This document shows, piece after piece, positions 24,713-33,698 of a DNA stretch of 39,351 nt. Below the pieces are notes generated by a model. The model worked only from the letters and a program-made list of their open reading frames with translations. It ran no database searches and was not told the origin of the DNA. Within the stretch, counting starts at the first letter, position 1; the number at the start of each line of letters is the position of its first letter. This DNA comes from Aestuariivirga sp. (GTDB lineage Bacteria > Pseudomonadota > Alphaproteobacteria > Rhizobiales > Aestuariivirgaceae): the NCBI GenBank assembly GCA_030680855.1, contig JAUXUN010000066.1:1-39351 (forward strand), written 5' to 3'. The position numbers and the translations under genes are program-made.

Positions 24713-25567
24713 CTAGAGCGAAAATTCTTCGCCGAGATAATAGCGGCGCACATCGGGATTGTTAACAATCTCATTGGGCGTGCCTTCGGTCAGGACTTGG
24801 CCCTCATGGATGATGAGCGCCCGGTCGATGAGCTCGAGGGTTTCTCGAACGTTGTGATCCGTAATAAGCACCCCGATTCCCCGAGCGGTGAGCTGTCGCA
24901 CCATGTTGCGAATATCACCGATCGCAATCGGGTCAATTCCGGCGAAGGGCTCGTCGAGGAGCATGAATTTCGGTTTTGCGGCAAGGGCGCGGGCGATTTC
25001 CACGCGGCGACGCTCTCCGCCAGAGAGTGCAACAGCCGGCGAATGCCGGATATGGGAGATCGAGAACTCATCTAGCAACTCACGCAACACACGCTCGCGG
25101 CTGGATTTGTCGGGCTCGACGAGCTCGAGTACAGCGCGGATATTGTCTTCAACCGACAGTCCGCGGAAGATCGAGCTTTCCTGGGGCAGGTAGCCGATTC
25201 CCAGCCTTGCGCGCTGGTACATCGGCAGATGGGTTATGTCCGCCCCGTCAAGACTGATCGTGCCCTGGTCGGCGGCAATCAGGCCGATGATCATGTAGAA
25301 CACCGTCGTTTTGCCGGCGCCATTGGGTCCGAGAAGACCTACGGCTTCACCACGCCTGACGGTGAGTGTCACTCCGCGCACGACGGGGCGGCGCTTATAG
25401 CTCTTGGCGAGCAAATGGGCGACAATCCCTTCGCGCGCAGGCTGGCCCTGGGATCTTGCGCCTCCACCGGGTTTTTGGCCCAGGGAACGCACATTCCTTG
25501 CCCGCGTTGGCGCATCTATCGCCACACCCGGACGCCGAATACGTCCAACTTCACCGTTCTGCGCCAC
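24713..25567 (-). CDS. lptB: LPS export ABC transporter ATP-binding protein LptB
   Basis: LptB powers extraction of lipopolysaccharide from the inner membrane through LptFG. The motifs are Walker A GPNGAGKTT, signature LSGGERRRVEIARAL, Walker B FMLLDEPFAGIDP and switch ITDHNVRETL. The ABC core begins at LLAKSYKRRPVVRG, so about 45 residues precede it; such N-terminal extensions are common in alphaproteobacteria. I propose the GTG at 25567, with AGGCGG seven bases upstream, giving 284 residues. An ATG at 25642 would overlap lptA by 35 bases. The gene sits between lptA and rpoN. Confidence 0.93.
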   Translation of the reverse strand: MAQNGEVGRIRRPGVAIDAPTRARNVRSLGQKPGGGARSQGQPAREGIVAHLLAKSYKRRPVVRGVTLTVRRGEAVGLLGPNGAGKTTVFYMIIGLIAADQGTISLDGADITHLPMYQRARLGIGYLPQESSIFRGLSVEDNIRAVLELVEPDKSSRERVLRELLDEFSISHIRHSPAVALSGGERRRVEIARALAAKPKFMLLDEPFAGIDPIAIGDIRNMVRQLTARGIGVLITDHNVRETLELIDRALIIHEGQVLTEGTPNEIVNNPDVRRYYLGEEFSL

Positions 25568-25607
25568 CTGATTACCGCCTATTTGTGTTAATATAAAATG
25601 AAGCCCG

Positions 25608-26084
25608 CTATTTCGGAACAAAACTGCCCTTAACGCGGCCACCGCTCATCAGCGTTCTCTCCGTATTGAGGTCAACAGTGAGTTTTTCGCCCTGAAGGGT
25701 GGTTTTTCCCTCGGTGAGCTTCACCCGGCCGCCAACCAGCAGGGTGTTGGCCAGAATATCCATTTTTGCCCACTCGCCGGTAATCACCTGCTTGCTTGTG
25801 GTGATGGTCACATTGCCCGTGGCGTCCAGCTTACTGGCCTGGGATCTGGAGGTGCCATCTGGCTGTTTCACGTCGGCATAGAAAACCGTCATGACATCGC
25901 TCCGGATTTTCTGGCTGCCGCGCACCGCATCGACGTTGCCGCGGAAAATGGCCTGCTTGTCGGCATCGACGATTTCCATTTCATTGGCTTCCACCTCGAC
26001 GGGCGTCGAAATGCTCTCGGCGCCATGCAGGGGGGCCGCCATGAGGCCAAGGACAAAGGCTGAAGCCGCTAACTTCCGGATCAT
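25608..26084 (-). CDS. lptA: LPS transport periplasmic protein LptA
   Basis: LptA forms the periplasmic beta-jellyroll bridge carrying LPS from LptC to the outer-membrane LptD. The 158-residue protein has a Sec signal peptide (MIRKLAASAFVLGLMAAPLHG) followed by the OstA-like repeats, seen as VEANEMEIVDADKQAIFRGNV and the later GRVKLTEGKTTLQGEKLTVDL. The ATG overlaps the lptC stop as ATGA. The short C terminus is usual in alphaproteobacteria. Confidence 0.92.
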   Translation of the reverse strand: MIRKLAASAFVLGLMAAPLHGAESISTPVEVEANEMEIVDADKQAIFRGNVDAVRGSQKIRSDVMTVFYADVKQPDGTSRSQASKLDATGNVTITTSKQVITGEWAKMDILANTLLVGGRVKLTEGKTTLQGEKLTVDLNTERTLMSGGRVKGSFVPK

Positions 26085-26737
26085 GGGGTCGTGTCTCCCT
26101 TATTCAGTGTCTGATTGAAACGGGCTTTTACCCCATTCAGGAATTTAATGTTGTTTCCTTCATTGCTCACTTGCAGGCCGTTCGCGGTAATCGTTCCAGT
26201 GTCCATTTCAACCACAACCGGCACATCGGACACCAGATTTTTATTATCGAGGTTCACATGGGCCTTCGCCATGGTTGCAGTAAAGCGGCCCTTCTCAACG
26301 ATCCTTACATTGCCTTCAAGGTCCATCTCTCTTGCCTTCGAATGATACAGGCCGGTCTTTGAAAACAGTTCAAAAGGCTGGCGCGATTTTCTTTGGAACG
26401 TGCCGGTCAGGTCTTCGAGGTGGACCAGCTCCGCCGTTTCCTTGTCTTGATAGCCTTTTTTTGCGGTTATTACATAGGGCTGATTATCGCGGTCAAAACC
26501 GGCAATGCGGGCAAACGCGCCGGCAATCTGGTCGGGCATTTCAACGGTAAGCGGAGTCGGTGCGGGTTTGGGACGCAGGGCCGAAAAAACGCCGGCCTGG
26601 GCGAGAAACAAGATGACCAGCCCGAGTCCGAAAGCCAGGGCCGCCCAGCTCAATATGGGGGCAATGCGGGCCCGGCGGGCCGCGGCCAGCAACAGTTCAT
26701 CGGTGTTGTCAGGCTGGATTTCAGTGCGCGAAGACAT
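26081..26737 (-). CDS. lptC: LPS export protein LptC
   Basis: LptC is the bitopic inner-membrane protein that receives LPS from LptBFG and passes it to LptA. The 218-residue protein has a cytoplasmic N-terminal tail, one membrane helix at about residues 26-50 (PILSWAALAFGLGLVILFLA), and a periplasmic beta domain with motifs such as KAREMDLEGNVRIVEKG. I chose the ATG at 26737 (MSSRTEIQ), which overlaps the end of rnd by 17 bases; a longer frame extends further into rnd. Its stop overlaps lptA. Confidence 0.9.
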   Translation of the reverse strand: MSSRTEIQPDNTDELLLAAARRARIAPILSWAALAFGLGLVILFLAQAGVFSALRPKPAPTPLTVEMPDQIAGAFARIAGFDRDNQPYVITAKKGYQDKETAELVHLEDLTGTFQRKSRQPFELFSKTGLYHSKAREMDLEGNVRIVEKGRFTATMAKAHVNLDNKNLVSDVPVVVEMDTGTITANGLQVSNEGNNIKFLNGVKARFNQTLNKGDTTP

Positions 26738-27332
26738 CTTCTTCGGTCCAGCCCGCCAGATCGAGCGAGGCCCGGGTGGGCACAAAGTCGAAACAGGCCT
26801 TGGCAAGGGCGGTGCGGCCTTCGCGCTCCAGCATCTGGTCGAGGCGGGCCTTCAGTTCATGGAGATAGAGCACGTCCTGGGCCGCATACTGCTTTTGCGC
26901 ATCGCTCAGCACATGGGCCCCCCAATCGGAGCTTTGCTGCTGCTTGTTCAGTTCAATGCCGAGCAATTCCTTCACCAGATCCTTGAGGCCGTGGCGATCC
27001 GTGTAGGTCCGGGTCAGCCTTGAGGCCAGCTTGGTGCAGTAGAGGGGGAATGTGTCGACAGCGAGGTAGTGTTTGAGCGCCGCCACATCAAAACGGGCAA
27101 AATGGAAAATCTTGGTAACCTTGGGATCGGTCAACAGCGCCTTGAGGTTGGGCGCGTCATAGGTGGCGCGGTCGAGCTGCACGAGATGGGCATTGCCATC
27201 GCCGGAGGAAAGCTGCACCAGGCAGAGCTTGTCGCGGCGCGTCAGCAGCCCCAGGGTTTCCGTATCAATGGCGACGGAAGCGCCAAAATCCAATCCGGCG
27301 GGCAGGTCGCCCTTGTAGAGTTTAATCGCCAT
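26721..27332 (-). CDS. rnd: Ribonuclease D-like 3'-5' exonuclease
   Basis: The product is a 203-residue DEDD-family 3'-5' exonuclease, related to the catalytic domain of RNase D. Motif I is AIDTETLGL near residue 21, motif II KIFHFARFDVAAL, and motif III the YAAQDVLYLHEL segment. The HRDC domains found in E. coli RNase D are missing, as in the short form common in alphaproteobacteria; tRNA 3' processing is likely but not proven for it. It overlaps lptC by 17 bases and is the first gene of the rnd-lptC-lptA-lptB-rpoN run, with a likely promoter at 27388-27416. Confidence 0.92.
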   Translation of the reverse strand: MAIKLYKGDLPAGLDFGASVAIDTETLGLLTRRDKLCLVQLSSGDGNAHLVQLDRATYDAPNLKALLTDPKVTKIFHFARFDVAALKHYLAVDTFPLYCTKLASRLTRTYTDRHGLKDLVKELLGIELNKQQQSSDWGAHVLSDAQKQYAAQDVLYLHELKARLDQMLEREGRTALAKACFDFVPTRASLDLAGWTEEDVFAH

Positions 27333-27387
27333 TAAGCAGTCTCAGCCTCGTGTGTTTGACAGGTGCCGAGGCTTACAAGACTGGGCG

Positions 27388-27416
27388 AAAATACTCAATA
27401 CTTCCCTGAATCTCAA
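27388..27416 (-). promoter_or_regulatory. Possible sigma-70 promoter of the rnd-lpt-rpoN run
   Basis: On the minus strand TTGAGA (27411-27416) and TATTTT (27388-27393) are spaced by 17 bases, about 55 bases upstream of the rnd start. The match is good but not exceptional. Confidence 0.45.
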
Positions 27417-27434
27417 TGAATGCGGCCTGAGGCG

Positions 27435-27959
27435 TCATCCCTTTGGAGGTTCCTGGAAGTTGGATTGCGCCGCAATTTTTTTGACCAGAGATTTGCAGTA
27501 ATTCACATCCTTCAATTTGAGTCTGAGGAACAGGGCGTTCAGCGCCAGTGGAAAAAGCAAATAAGCCAGATTATAGGGCGTTTGAAACAACGCCACGGGC
27601 GGAACCAAAAAGACATTCAAAAAAACAAAAACCTGGAGATCACCGCGCCGGCTTTGGGTGAGCTTTTTTTCAGCCATTTTCAGATTAACCGCCGGCTGCC
27701 GGACGCGCTTTTCAACATAAGCAACAAAGCCCGCAAATTCCCACTTCTTCTCAAAGAAGCCATTGGGAAAGCAAATCGCGAATTCCATCTGAATTTCATC
27801 GATGAACCGGTTTTTGAATCTCTTTCCCTTGAAGCTATCGTCAATATTTCTACCGTTTGGCTTTATCAAGAACTGGATGAAATCTTTCTCTTCGAAAGAC
27901 GCATTGCGGTCTTCCTGGATATGATGGAAGATCGCCAGTATTCTATCCTTTGCGGTCAT
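27435..27959 (-). CDS. Hypothetical membrane protein
   Basis: I do not recognise this 174-residue protein. Its soluble N-terminal 100 residues are rich in Phe, Lys and Glu. Next come two hydrophobic segments at about 107-145 (VFVFLNVFLVPPVALF and YNLAYLLFPLALNALF), the Pro-rich turn between them suggesting a helical hairpin in the inner membrane. A short basic C-terminal tail follows. The gene is noticeably more AT-rich than its neighbours, hinting at separate acquisition. It stands alone between rnd and tRNA-Leu. A competing plus-strand frame of similar length runs through the tRNA gene and is rejected. Confidence 0.65.
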   Translation of the reverse strand: MTAKDRILAIFHHIQEDRNASFEEKDFIQFLIKPNGRNIDDSFKGKRFKNRFIDEIQMEFAICFPNGFFEKKWEFAGFVAYVEKRVRQPAVNLKMAEKKLTQSRRGDLQVFVFLNVFLVPPVALFQTPYNLAYLLFPLALNALFLRLKLKDVNYCKSLVKKIAAQSNFQEPPKG

Positions 27960-28052
27960 ATCGGGGAATTGTCCGGTTCATTGAGCGCCTCACTCAACAT
28001 GCTACGCCCTCACAGGCCGCGTCACGCGTTGCCCGCAAGGAGCGAAAGCGGA

Positions 28053-28137
<85 letters not shown>

Positions 28138-28148
28138 AATGGGGCGTC

Positions 28149-28177
28149 TCTTAACGGGAGGCGCGATATAATGTCAA
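28149..28177 (-). promoter_or_regulatory. Promoter of tRNA-Leu
   Basis: On the minus strand a perfect TTGACA (28172-28177) and TTAAGA (28149-28154) are spaced by 17 bases. The -10 ends 11 bases before the mature tRNA 5' end. Confidence 0.7.
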
Positions 28178-28252
28178 TGCAAGGCTCTTTGCAATGCCGC
28201 CCGCGGGGGGCTAAAAGCGGCCCGGACCCTTGAAACAACTGGATGTGGCTTC

Positions 28253-29233
28253 GTGACTGCGGAAAATTTAGAGAAGATCGTAACCCTTATCGGCGGCTCG
28301 GGCTTTATTGGCCGCCATATTGTGCGGGCTTTGGCAAATCGCGGTTATCGCATCCGCGTGGCCTGCCGCAGGCCGGACCTGGCGGGCCATGTGCAGCCCT
28401 TGGGGACCCCCGGACAGGTCATGCCGGTGCAGGCCAATGTGCGCTTTCCCGCTTCGCTGGCCGCAGTCAGTGACGGGGCTTATGCGGTGGTCAATCTCAC
28501 AGGTGTCCTGGCCAGCCGCGGAGCCCAGAGTTTTGAGGGCATCCATGTTTTCGGAGCCGAGGCCTCGGCCAAGGCGGCGAAGGCGGCCAAGGCCCAGGTT
28601 TTCATCCAGATGTCGGCGCTTGGCGCTGATGCGGAGTCAAGCAGCGAATATGCCCGCACCAAAGCGGCAGGCGAGGCAAAAGCCAAGGCGGCGTTTCCCG
28701 GCGCCATTGTGCTTCGGCCTTCCATCGTGTTCGGGCCGGAAGATAATTTCTTCAATCAGTTTGCTGGCTTGAGCCGCCTTGCGCCTGCCCTGCCGCTGAT
28801 CGGTGGCGGGCAGACAAAGTTCACGCCGATTTTTGTGGGTGATCTGGCCGAGGCTTTTGCCCGCCTCATTGACGCCGGCGAGGCCAGCGGACAGACTTAT
28901 GAACTCGGCGGGCCGGAAGTGTTCAGCTTCAAGCAGCTCATGGAATTCACCCTTGAGACGATCGGGCGCAAGCGCCTGCTGGTTCCGATACCCTGGCCCA
29001 TTGCCAAGGTCATGGGAACGATCATGGGACTGTTGCCCTTCGCGCCGCTCACGGCTGATCAGGTTGAAATGCTGAAAACGGATAATGTGGTGAGCGAGGC
29101 CGCAACACGCGAAGGCCGCGATCTGGCCGGGCTGGGCATCACGGGCCAAAGCATTCAGGGCATTGTGCCGAGCTATCTCTACCGCTACCGGAAAGCCGGT
29201 CAGTTCACGGGGCCCAAGGGGATGCCTGAGTAG
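28253..29233 (+). CDS. NAD(P)-binding NDUFA9-like complex I-associated protein
   Basis: The product is a 326-residue atypical short-chain dehydrogenase of the family related to mitochondrial complex I subunit NDUFA9. The N-terminal cofactor motif is IGGSGFIGRHIVRAL, with further family segments VVNLTGVLASRG, the Ala/Lys-rich region ending FIQMSALGAD, YARTKAAGE and LRPSIVFGPEDNFFN. The start is a GTG at 28253. In alphaproteobacteria such proteins are assumed to stabilise complex I or act in quinone or lipid metabolism; no complex I gene is nearby here. The 3' end overlaps the convergent uppP gene by 34 bases. Confidence 0.88.
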   Translation: MTAENLEKIVTLIGGSGFIGRHIVRALANRGYRIRVACRRPDLAGHVQPLGTPGQVMPVQANVRFPASLAAVSDGAYAVVNLTGVLASRGAQSFEGIHVFGAEASAKAAKAAKAQVFIQMSALGADAESSSEYARTKAAGEAKAKAAFPGAIVLRPSIVFGPEDNFFNQFAGLSRLAPALPLIGGGQTKFTPIFVGDLAEAFARLIDAGEASGQTYELGGPEVFSFKQLMEFTLETIGRKRLLVPIPWPIAKVMGTIMGLLPFAPLTADQVEMLKTDNVVSEAATREGRDLAGLGITGQSIQGIVPSYLYRYRKAGQFTGPKGMPE

Positions 29234-30024
29234 ATCAGGCCGAGCAGCAGCGTGCCGAGCAGAATGCGGTAGATGGCAAAGGGCAGGAAACTCACGTGGC
29301 GCACCAGCTTCATGAGAATGGTGATGGTGCCCAGCGCCACGAAGAATGTGAGAACGGCGGTCAGCATCATATCCAGGCTTATGGTTTCGCCTGAGGACAC
29401 GGCATCGCCGAGCTTCAGCACGCCAGCGCCGGCAATGGCTGGGATGCCCAGCAGGAAGGCAAACCGCGCCGCTTCCGGGCGTTCAAAACCGAGGGCGCGC
29501 GCCGCCGTCATGGTGATGCCGGAACGGCTGGTGCCCGGGATGATGGCAATGGCCTGGGCCACGCCGATGATCAATGCAGGCGTGAACGTCATGTCCGACA
29601 TGCGGCGGATGGAATGGCCGTAGCGGTCGCAGAGAAAAAGCAAGGTTCCGAAGATGATGGCATTCCAGGCGACGATCTGCGGCATGTGGCGAACCGTGCC
29701 CATGAAACCCGTCTTGTCCAGGATGACGCCCAGCACCACCGCCGGAATGGTGCCGAGAAGAATGAGCATCGCCATCTTCCCCCAGGGATTAGCCCTGCCG
29801 CGCAGAAGATCAAAGGTGCCCTTCAGCAGGGAAACGCAGTCGCGCCAGAAATAGACGACGACGGCGAGAAACGAACCCATGTGGACCATCACATCGGCAA
29901 GAATTCCCTGGTCGGGCCAGCCGGTCAGCGTCGGCACCAGAATCAAATGGCCAGAGGAGGAAATGGGGAGAAATTCGGTGGTTCCCTGAATGAGGGCAAG
30001 CACAACAATCTGCTCAAGTGACAT
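29200..30024 (-). CDS. uppP: Undecaprenyl-diphosphatase UppP (BacA)
   Basis: This inner-membrane enzyme removes a phosphate from undecaprenyl diphosphate to recycle the lipid carrier of peptidoglycan and O-antigen synthesis; overproduction gives bacitracin resistance. The 274-residue protein has about eight membrane helices. The catalytic motifs are QGTTEFLPISSSGHL near residue 14 and PGTSRSGITM near 165. The ATG at 30024 is standard. It overlaps the convergent NDUFA9-like gene by 34 bases without a terminator. Confidence 0.96.
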   Translation of the reverse strand: MSLEQIVVLALIQGTTEFLPISSSGHLILVPTLTGWPDQGILADVMVHMGSFLAVVVYFWRDCVSLLKGTFDLLRGRANPWGKMAMLILLGTIPAVVLGVILDKTGFMGTVRHMPQIVAWNAIIFGTLLFLCDRYGHSIRRMSDMTFTPALIIGVAQAIAIIPGTSRSGITMTAARALGFERPEAARFAFLLGIPAIAGAGVLKLGDAVSSGETISLDMMLTAVLTFFVALGTITILMKLVRHVSFLPFAIYRILLGTLLLGLIYSGIPLGPVN

Positions 30025-30142
30025 CCGGACAACCCTTGAAAACCGCGACGCGCGAATCGCTTGCGGTTAGACAAGTGCGTCTTATAGGGTTAGTTTAAAT
30101 GCAGCAACGACACTGACTTTCACCGGCGGTTTTTTTCATCCC

Positions 30143-30826
30143 ATGGCCAAATTGCTTCAATTTCCGCTCGATCCCTTCAGCCGCCGGGTGCGCCTGGCCC
30201 TGGCGGAATATGGCGTGGCATTTGAGCTGGCCGAAGAGCGGCCCTGGACGCCGAGCGAGACGCTCTTCAACCTCAATCCGGCGGGCATTGTGCCGGTTTT
30301 TGTGGAGGACGGCGGGGCTGCGATCAGCGGCATTGAAGCGATCACCGAATATCTGGAAGAGACGCGCGCCGGGAAAACGAAACTTATTCCGGGTCAGGCA
30401 GCAGCGCGCGCCGAGGTGCGGCGGCTCACGGGCTGGTTTGACACTAAATTCTATGCGGAGGTTTCCGAGCCTATCATCACGGAGAAAATCATCCGGCGTT
30501 TCATGACGCGGGAAACCGGCGGCGGGGCGCCGGACATGGCGCGGGTGCGCTACGGGCTTTCGCGGCTCAGGGACCATCTCGACTACATGGGAACCCTGGC
30601 GGATCACCGCTCGTGGCTGGCGGGCGATGAGCTTTCCATCGCCGACCTTTCGGCGGCTTCGCATCTTTCGGTCATCGACTATCTCGGCGATGTTCCGTGG
30701 ACGGACTTTCCAGTGGCCAAGCTGTGGTACCAGAGGATCAAATCACGCCCGTCATTCCGCCCCCTGCTCGGCGATACGCTGCGCGGCATGCCGGCGTCTG
30801 CTTCCTATGCCGACCTCGATTTCTGA
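30143..30826 (+). CDS. Glutathione S-transferase family protein
   Basis: The product is a 227-residue GST. The N-terminal thioredoxin-like domain (MAKLLQFPLDPFSRRVRLAL) has the SRRVR element where many GSTs carry the catalytic Ser/Cys. The cis-proline segment NPAGIVPVF is followed by GIEAITEYLEE, which binds glutathione. The C-terminal helical domain carries GDELSIADLSAASHL. Substrate is unknown. The downstream queG gene starts 20 bases before its stop, suggesting co-transcription and coupling. Confidence 0.92.
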   Translation: MAKLLQFPLDPFSRRVRLALAEYGVAFELAEERPWTPSETLFNLNPAGIVPVFVEDGGAAISGIEAITEYLEETRAGKTKLIPGQAAARAEVRRLTGWFDTKFYAEVSEPIITEKIIRRFMTRETGGGAPDMARVRYGLSRLRDHLDYMGTLADHRSWLAGDELSIADLSAASHLSVIDYLGDVPWTDFPVAKLWYQRIKSRPSFRPLLGDTLRGMPASASYADLDF

Positions 30827-31922
30827 ACGCCTGCGCGTAAGAGCCACGCAGGAAGGCTTCAGCGGGATCAGGATTGCCTCAGCCAACGTCGCGCCTGCGC
30901 AGGCGGAAAGATTGCGCGGCTTCCTTGGGCAAAATTATCACGGCGACATGGCGTGGCTTGCCACAACGGCGGAGCGCCGCGCGGCGCCCAAGACCCTGTG
31001 GCCGGAGGCACAATCGGCCATCGTGTTTGCCATGAATTACGGTCAGGGGCTTGATGCCTTTGAAAGGCTGGGGCGGAAATCCCAGGGAGTGATTTCAGTC
31101 TATGCGCTGAACCGGGACTATCATGACGTGGTCAAGGGCAAGCTCAAGAAAATTGCGACTTGGTTTGCAAGCGTTACGAAAGCGGAGGTGAAGGTTTTCG
31201 TGGATACGGCCCCGCTGATGGAAAAGCCGCTGGCCCATGCCGCGGGCCTTGGCTGGCAGGGCAAGCATACAAATCTTGTGTCGCGGGAACTGGGGTCATG
31301 GTTCTTTATCGGGACGATCCTGACTGATCAAGTTCTTCCCGTGGATGAGCCGGAGGTTGATCATTGCGGCACTTGCCATGCCTGCCTCGATATCTGCCCG
31401 ACCAAGGCGTTCCCTGCGCCTTACCAGCTGGATGCACGGCGCTGCATTTCCTATCTCACCATCGAACACAAAGGCCATATTGACCGCGAATTCCGAAAAG
31501 CCATGGGCAACCGCATCTATGGCTGTGATGACTGCCTGGCGGTGTGCCCGTGGAACAAGTTTGCCAGCGAGGCGAGCGAGGCGAAGCTGCGGGCCCGTGA
31601 GGATTTGGTTTCGCCGGGGCTTGATGATTTGGCTCAATTGGATGATGCGGCATTCCGGAAACTGTTTGTGGGTTCACCGGTGAAACGCTTGGGCCGGGAC
31701 CGTTTCGTGCGCAATGTGCTGATTGCGATTGGAAATAGCGGCAATCCGGATTTCATCAGGGTTGCGGAACAGCTTCTGAGTGATCCTTCTCCGCTGGTGC
31801 GCGCCATGTCGGTGTGGGCCCTCGTGCAATTGATGCCTCACGAAGAATTCCGGCATGTGCGCGATATGCACGTCTTGACTGAATCTGATCCGGCGGTGAA
31901 AGCCGAATGGAGTTCACCTTGA
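30807..31922 (+). CDS. queG: Epoxyqueuosine reductase QueG
   Basis: QueG carries out the last step of queuosine synthesis, reducing epoxyqueuosine to queuosine in tRNA with a cobalamin cofactor and two [4Fe-4S] clusters. The 371-residue protein has the cluster motif CGTCHACLDICPTKAF near residue 185, and the second set CDDCLAVCPWNKF near 240. A C-terminal HEAT-like repeat follows, and the early segment YHGDMAWL is family-typical. I chose the ATG at 30807 (MPTSISERLRV); a longer frame lies inside the GST gene. It overlaps the next gene by 16 bases. Confidence 0.95.
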   Translation: MPTSISERLRVRATQEGFSGIRIASANVAPAQAERLRGFLGQNYHGDMAWLATTAERRAAPKTLWPEAQSAIVFAMNYGQGLDAFERLGRKSQGVISVYALNRDYHDVVKGKLKKIATWFASVTKAEVKVFVDTAPLMEKPLAHAAGLGWQGKHTNLVSRELGSWFFIGTILTDQVLPVDEPEVDHCGTCHACLDICPTKAFPAPYQLDARRCISYLTIEHKGHIDREFRKAMGNRIYGCDDCLAVCPWNKFASEASEAKLRAREDLVSPGLDDLAQLDDAAFRKLFVGSPVKRLGRDRFVRNVLIAIGNSGNPDFIRVAEQLLSDPSPLVRAMSVWALVQLMPHEEFRHVRDMHVLTESDPAVKAEWSSP

Positions 31923-32776
31923 GTCATCTCCTATGCTTCGGTTTCGGCTTTTCGGCCCGGACTTTTGCGGCGCGGTTGGACAAGCGCGTGTGGAGAATTT
32001 CCGCAACCAGCCGCGATGCAGAGGGCATTTCCGAGATCAAAGCCCAAGGGTTTCACGGGCTGCCTTTTGACAGCACATTGCAGATTGCGCCGGATGTTAC
32101 GCATCTCCTGATTTCGGCGCCTCCTGGCGAACAAGGCGATCCGGTTTTGCAATTGTTTCAGGCGCAATTGCAGATGCTTTCAAAAAATTTGAAATGGGTG
32201 GGCTATCTCTCCACCACCGGCGTTTATGGCGACCGGGGTGGTGATTGGGTTGATGAGGAGAGCCCGCTTGAGCCCACTACGGCGCGGGGCCAGAGGCGTC
32301 TGGAGGCGGAGCGGAGCTGGCTCAGACTCCACAGTGATTTTGGAGTGCCGGTGCATTTGTTTCGCCTGGCGGGGATTTATGGTCCGGGGCGGAATACGCT
32401 TCTCAATGTCCGGGATGGCAGCGCCAAACGCGTCATCAAGCCGGGACAGATTTTCAGCCGCATTCATGTGGAGGACATCGCAGGCGTGCTTGCGGCCTCC
32501 ATCGCAAAACCAAATCCGGGCCGGGCCTATAGTGTCTGTGACGACGGGCCCTGCCCGCCGCAGGAGGTGGTGGAATTTGCGGCTGATTTGCTGGGCCTGC
32601 CGCTGCCGCCGGAAATTCCGTTTGAAGTGGCGGAGCTATCGCCCATGGCCAAGAGTTTCTATGCGGACTCAAAGAGGGTTTCCAACCGGCGCATCAAGAC
32701 CGAGCTGGGCTACAAGCTGATCTACCCGAATTATCGCGAGGGCTTGCGCGCGCTCAAGTCGACACTTACGGCGTGA
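31907..32776 (+). CDS. NAD-dependent epimerase-like SDR protein (YeeZ-type)
   Basis: The product is a 289-residue extended-SDR-like protein. It starts with GFGFSARTFAARL for cofactor binding, has the LLISAPPGEQGD segment, STTGVYGDRGGDWVDE around residue 105, and LFRLAGIYGPGRN. The YxxxK catalytic motif of ordinary SDRs is not obvious, so it may not be an active dehydrogenase. The start ATG at 31907 overlaps queG by 16 bases. The stop converges with the hydrolase gene at 32766, giving an 11-base overlap. Function unknown. Confidence 0.88.
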   Translation: MEFTLSHLLCFGFGFSARTFAARLDKRVWRISATSRDAEGISEIKAQGFHGLPFDSTLQIAPDVTHLLISAPPGEQGDPVLQLFQAQLQMLSKNLKWVGYLSTTGVYGDRGGDWVDEESPLEPTTARGQRRLEAERSWLRLHSDFGVPVHLFRLAGIYGPGRNTLLNVRDGSAKRVIKPGQIFSRIHVEDIAGVLAASIAKPNPGRAYSVCDDGPCPPQEVVEFAADLLGLPLPPEIPFEVAELSPMAKSFYADSKRVSNRRIKTELGYKLIYPNYREGLRALKSTLTA

Positions 32777-33563
32777 TGCCGTCAGCCCTCTCGGCGAGTT
32801 GCAGTGCGGTTTCGCGGATAAGCGTCAATTGCCCCGGTGTCGACAGGCGGTGATCGCCTCCCCTGATCAGGGTCATTGTGATATCCGGGCCGGAGAGGGC
32901 TTCGAAAACTTTCAACGCATGGGAGGGCGGCACGTCCGGGTCGCTGCTTCCCTGCAGGATGCGCACCGGGCATGGCACCTCAAGCCCCGTTTTCAGCAGC
33001 AAGTGTTTGGCGCCGTCCTCCAAGAGCTTAAAGGTGATCGGCATGGGGTCGCCATACTCGGAAGGGCGCTGGAAGACGCCGCGGGTTTCCAGTTGCTGGC
33101 GGGCTTCGGGCGTAAACGCATCCCACATCAAATCATTGGTCATGTCAGCGGCAGGCGCTATCAGCACGATGCCGGCCATGCGCCGCGCGGCGCGGGGGTC
33201 ATCGCGCAGCAAGACCTTGGCCAGCAGAAGCGCCAGCCAGCCGCCCATGCTGGAGCCGACGATGATGCGTTTGGAGCGGGTCTTCTCGATGAACATGTGG
33301 ATGGACTGTTCAAGCCATTCGGAAATCGTGCCGTCGGTGAAAAGGCCTGCGGACTGGCCGTGGCCGGAATAGTCAAAGCGCAGGCCGGGCCTTCTGGTTT
33401 CGCGGGCAAGGGCGGCCAGGGCTTCGGCTTTGGTGCCCAGCATGTCCGACATGAAACCGCCGAGCCAGAAGAAACCGCAGCGGCCCAGATCATCGGCGGC
33501 GCCATCCTGCAGAAAAGCCAGTTTTACGCCGCCTGGGCCTTGCTCAAAATCCACACCCGCCAT
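32766..33563 (-). CDS. Alpha/beta hydrolase
   Basis: The product is a 265-residue serine hydrolase. The nucleophile elbow is GSSMGG near residue 103. The FDYSGHGQS segment lies upstream, and the catalytic acid and histidine are probably in ILQGSSDPDVPPSHAL and RGGDHRLST. Similar proteins in alphaproteobacteria act as palmitoyl-thioesterase-like or general esterases; the substrate here is unknown. It is transcribed alone, divergent from the infC operon and convergent with the epimerase-like gene. Confidence 0.9.
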   Translation of the reverse strand: MAGVDFEQGPGGVKLAFLQDGAADDLGRCGFFWLGGFMSDMLGTKAEALAALARETRRPGLRFDYSGHGQSAGLFTDGTISEWLEQSIHMFIEKTRSKRIIVGSSMGGWLALLLAKVLLRDDPRAARRMAGIVLIAPAADMTNDLMWDAFTPEARQQLETRGVFQRPSEYGDPMPITFKLLEDGAKHLLLKTGLEVPCPVRILQGSSDPDVPPSHALKVFEALSGPDITMTLIRGGDHRLSTPGQLTLIRETALQLAERADGITP

Positions 33564-33591
33564 CTAAATTATCCAATCCTTTCAGCCCTCC

Positions 33592-33620
33592 TTGACGGCA
33601 GCCCCGCTTCAAGGTCTATA
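33592..33620 (+). promoter_or_regulatory. Probable promoter of the infC operon
   Basis: TTGACG (33592-33597) is followed after 17 bases by TCTATA (33615-33620). The predicted transcript starts near 33627 and has a leader of about 80 bases before infC. Confidence 0.5.
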
Positions 33621-33698
33621 GCGGTGTTCTTAATCGGCCGGTCGCGGAATCGATACGGCCCTAACATGGAGAAGCATAGAGCTTGAGTATACCCCCCC

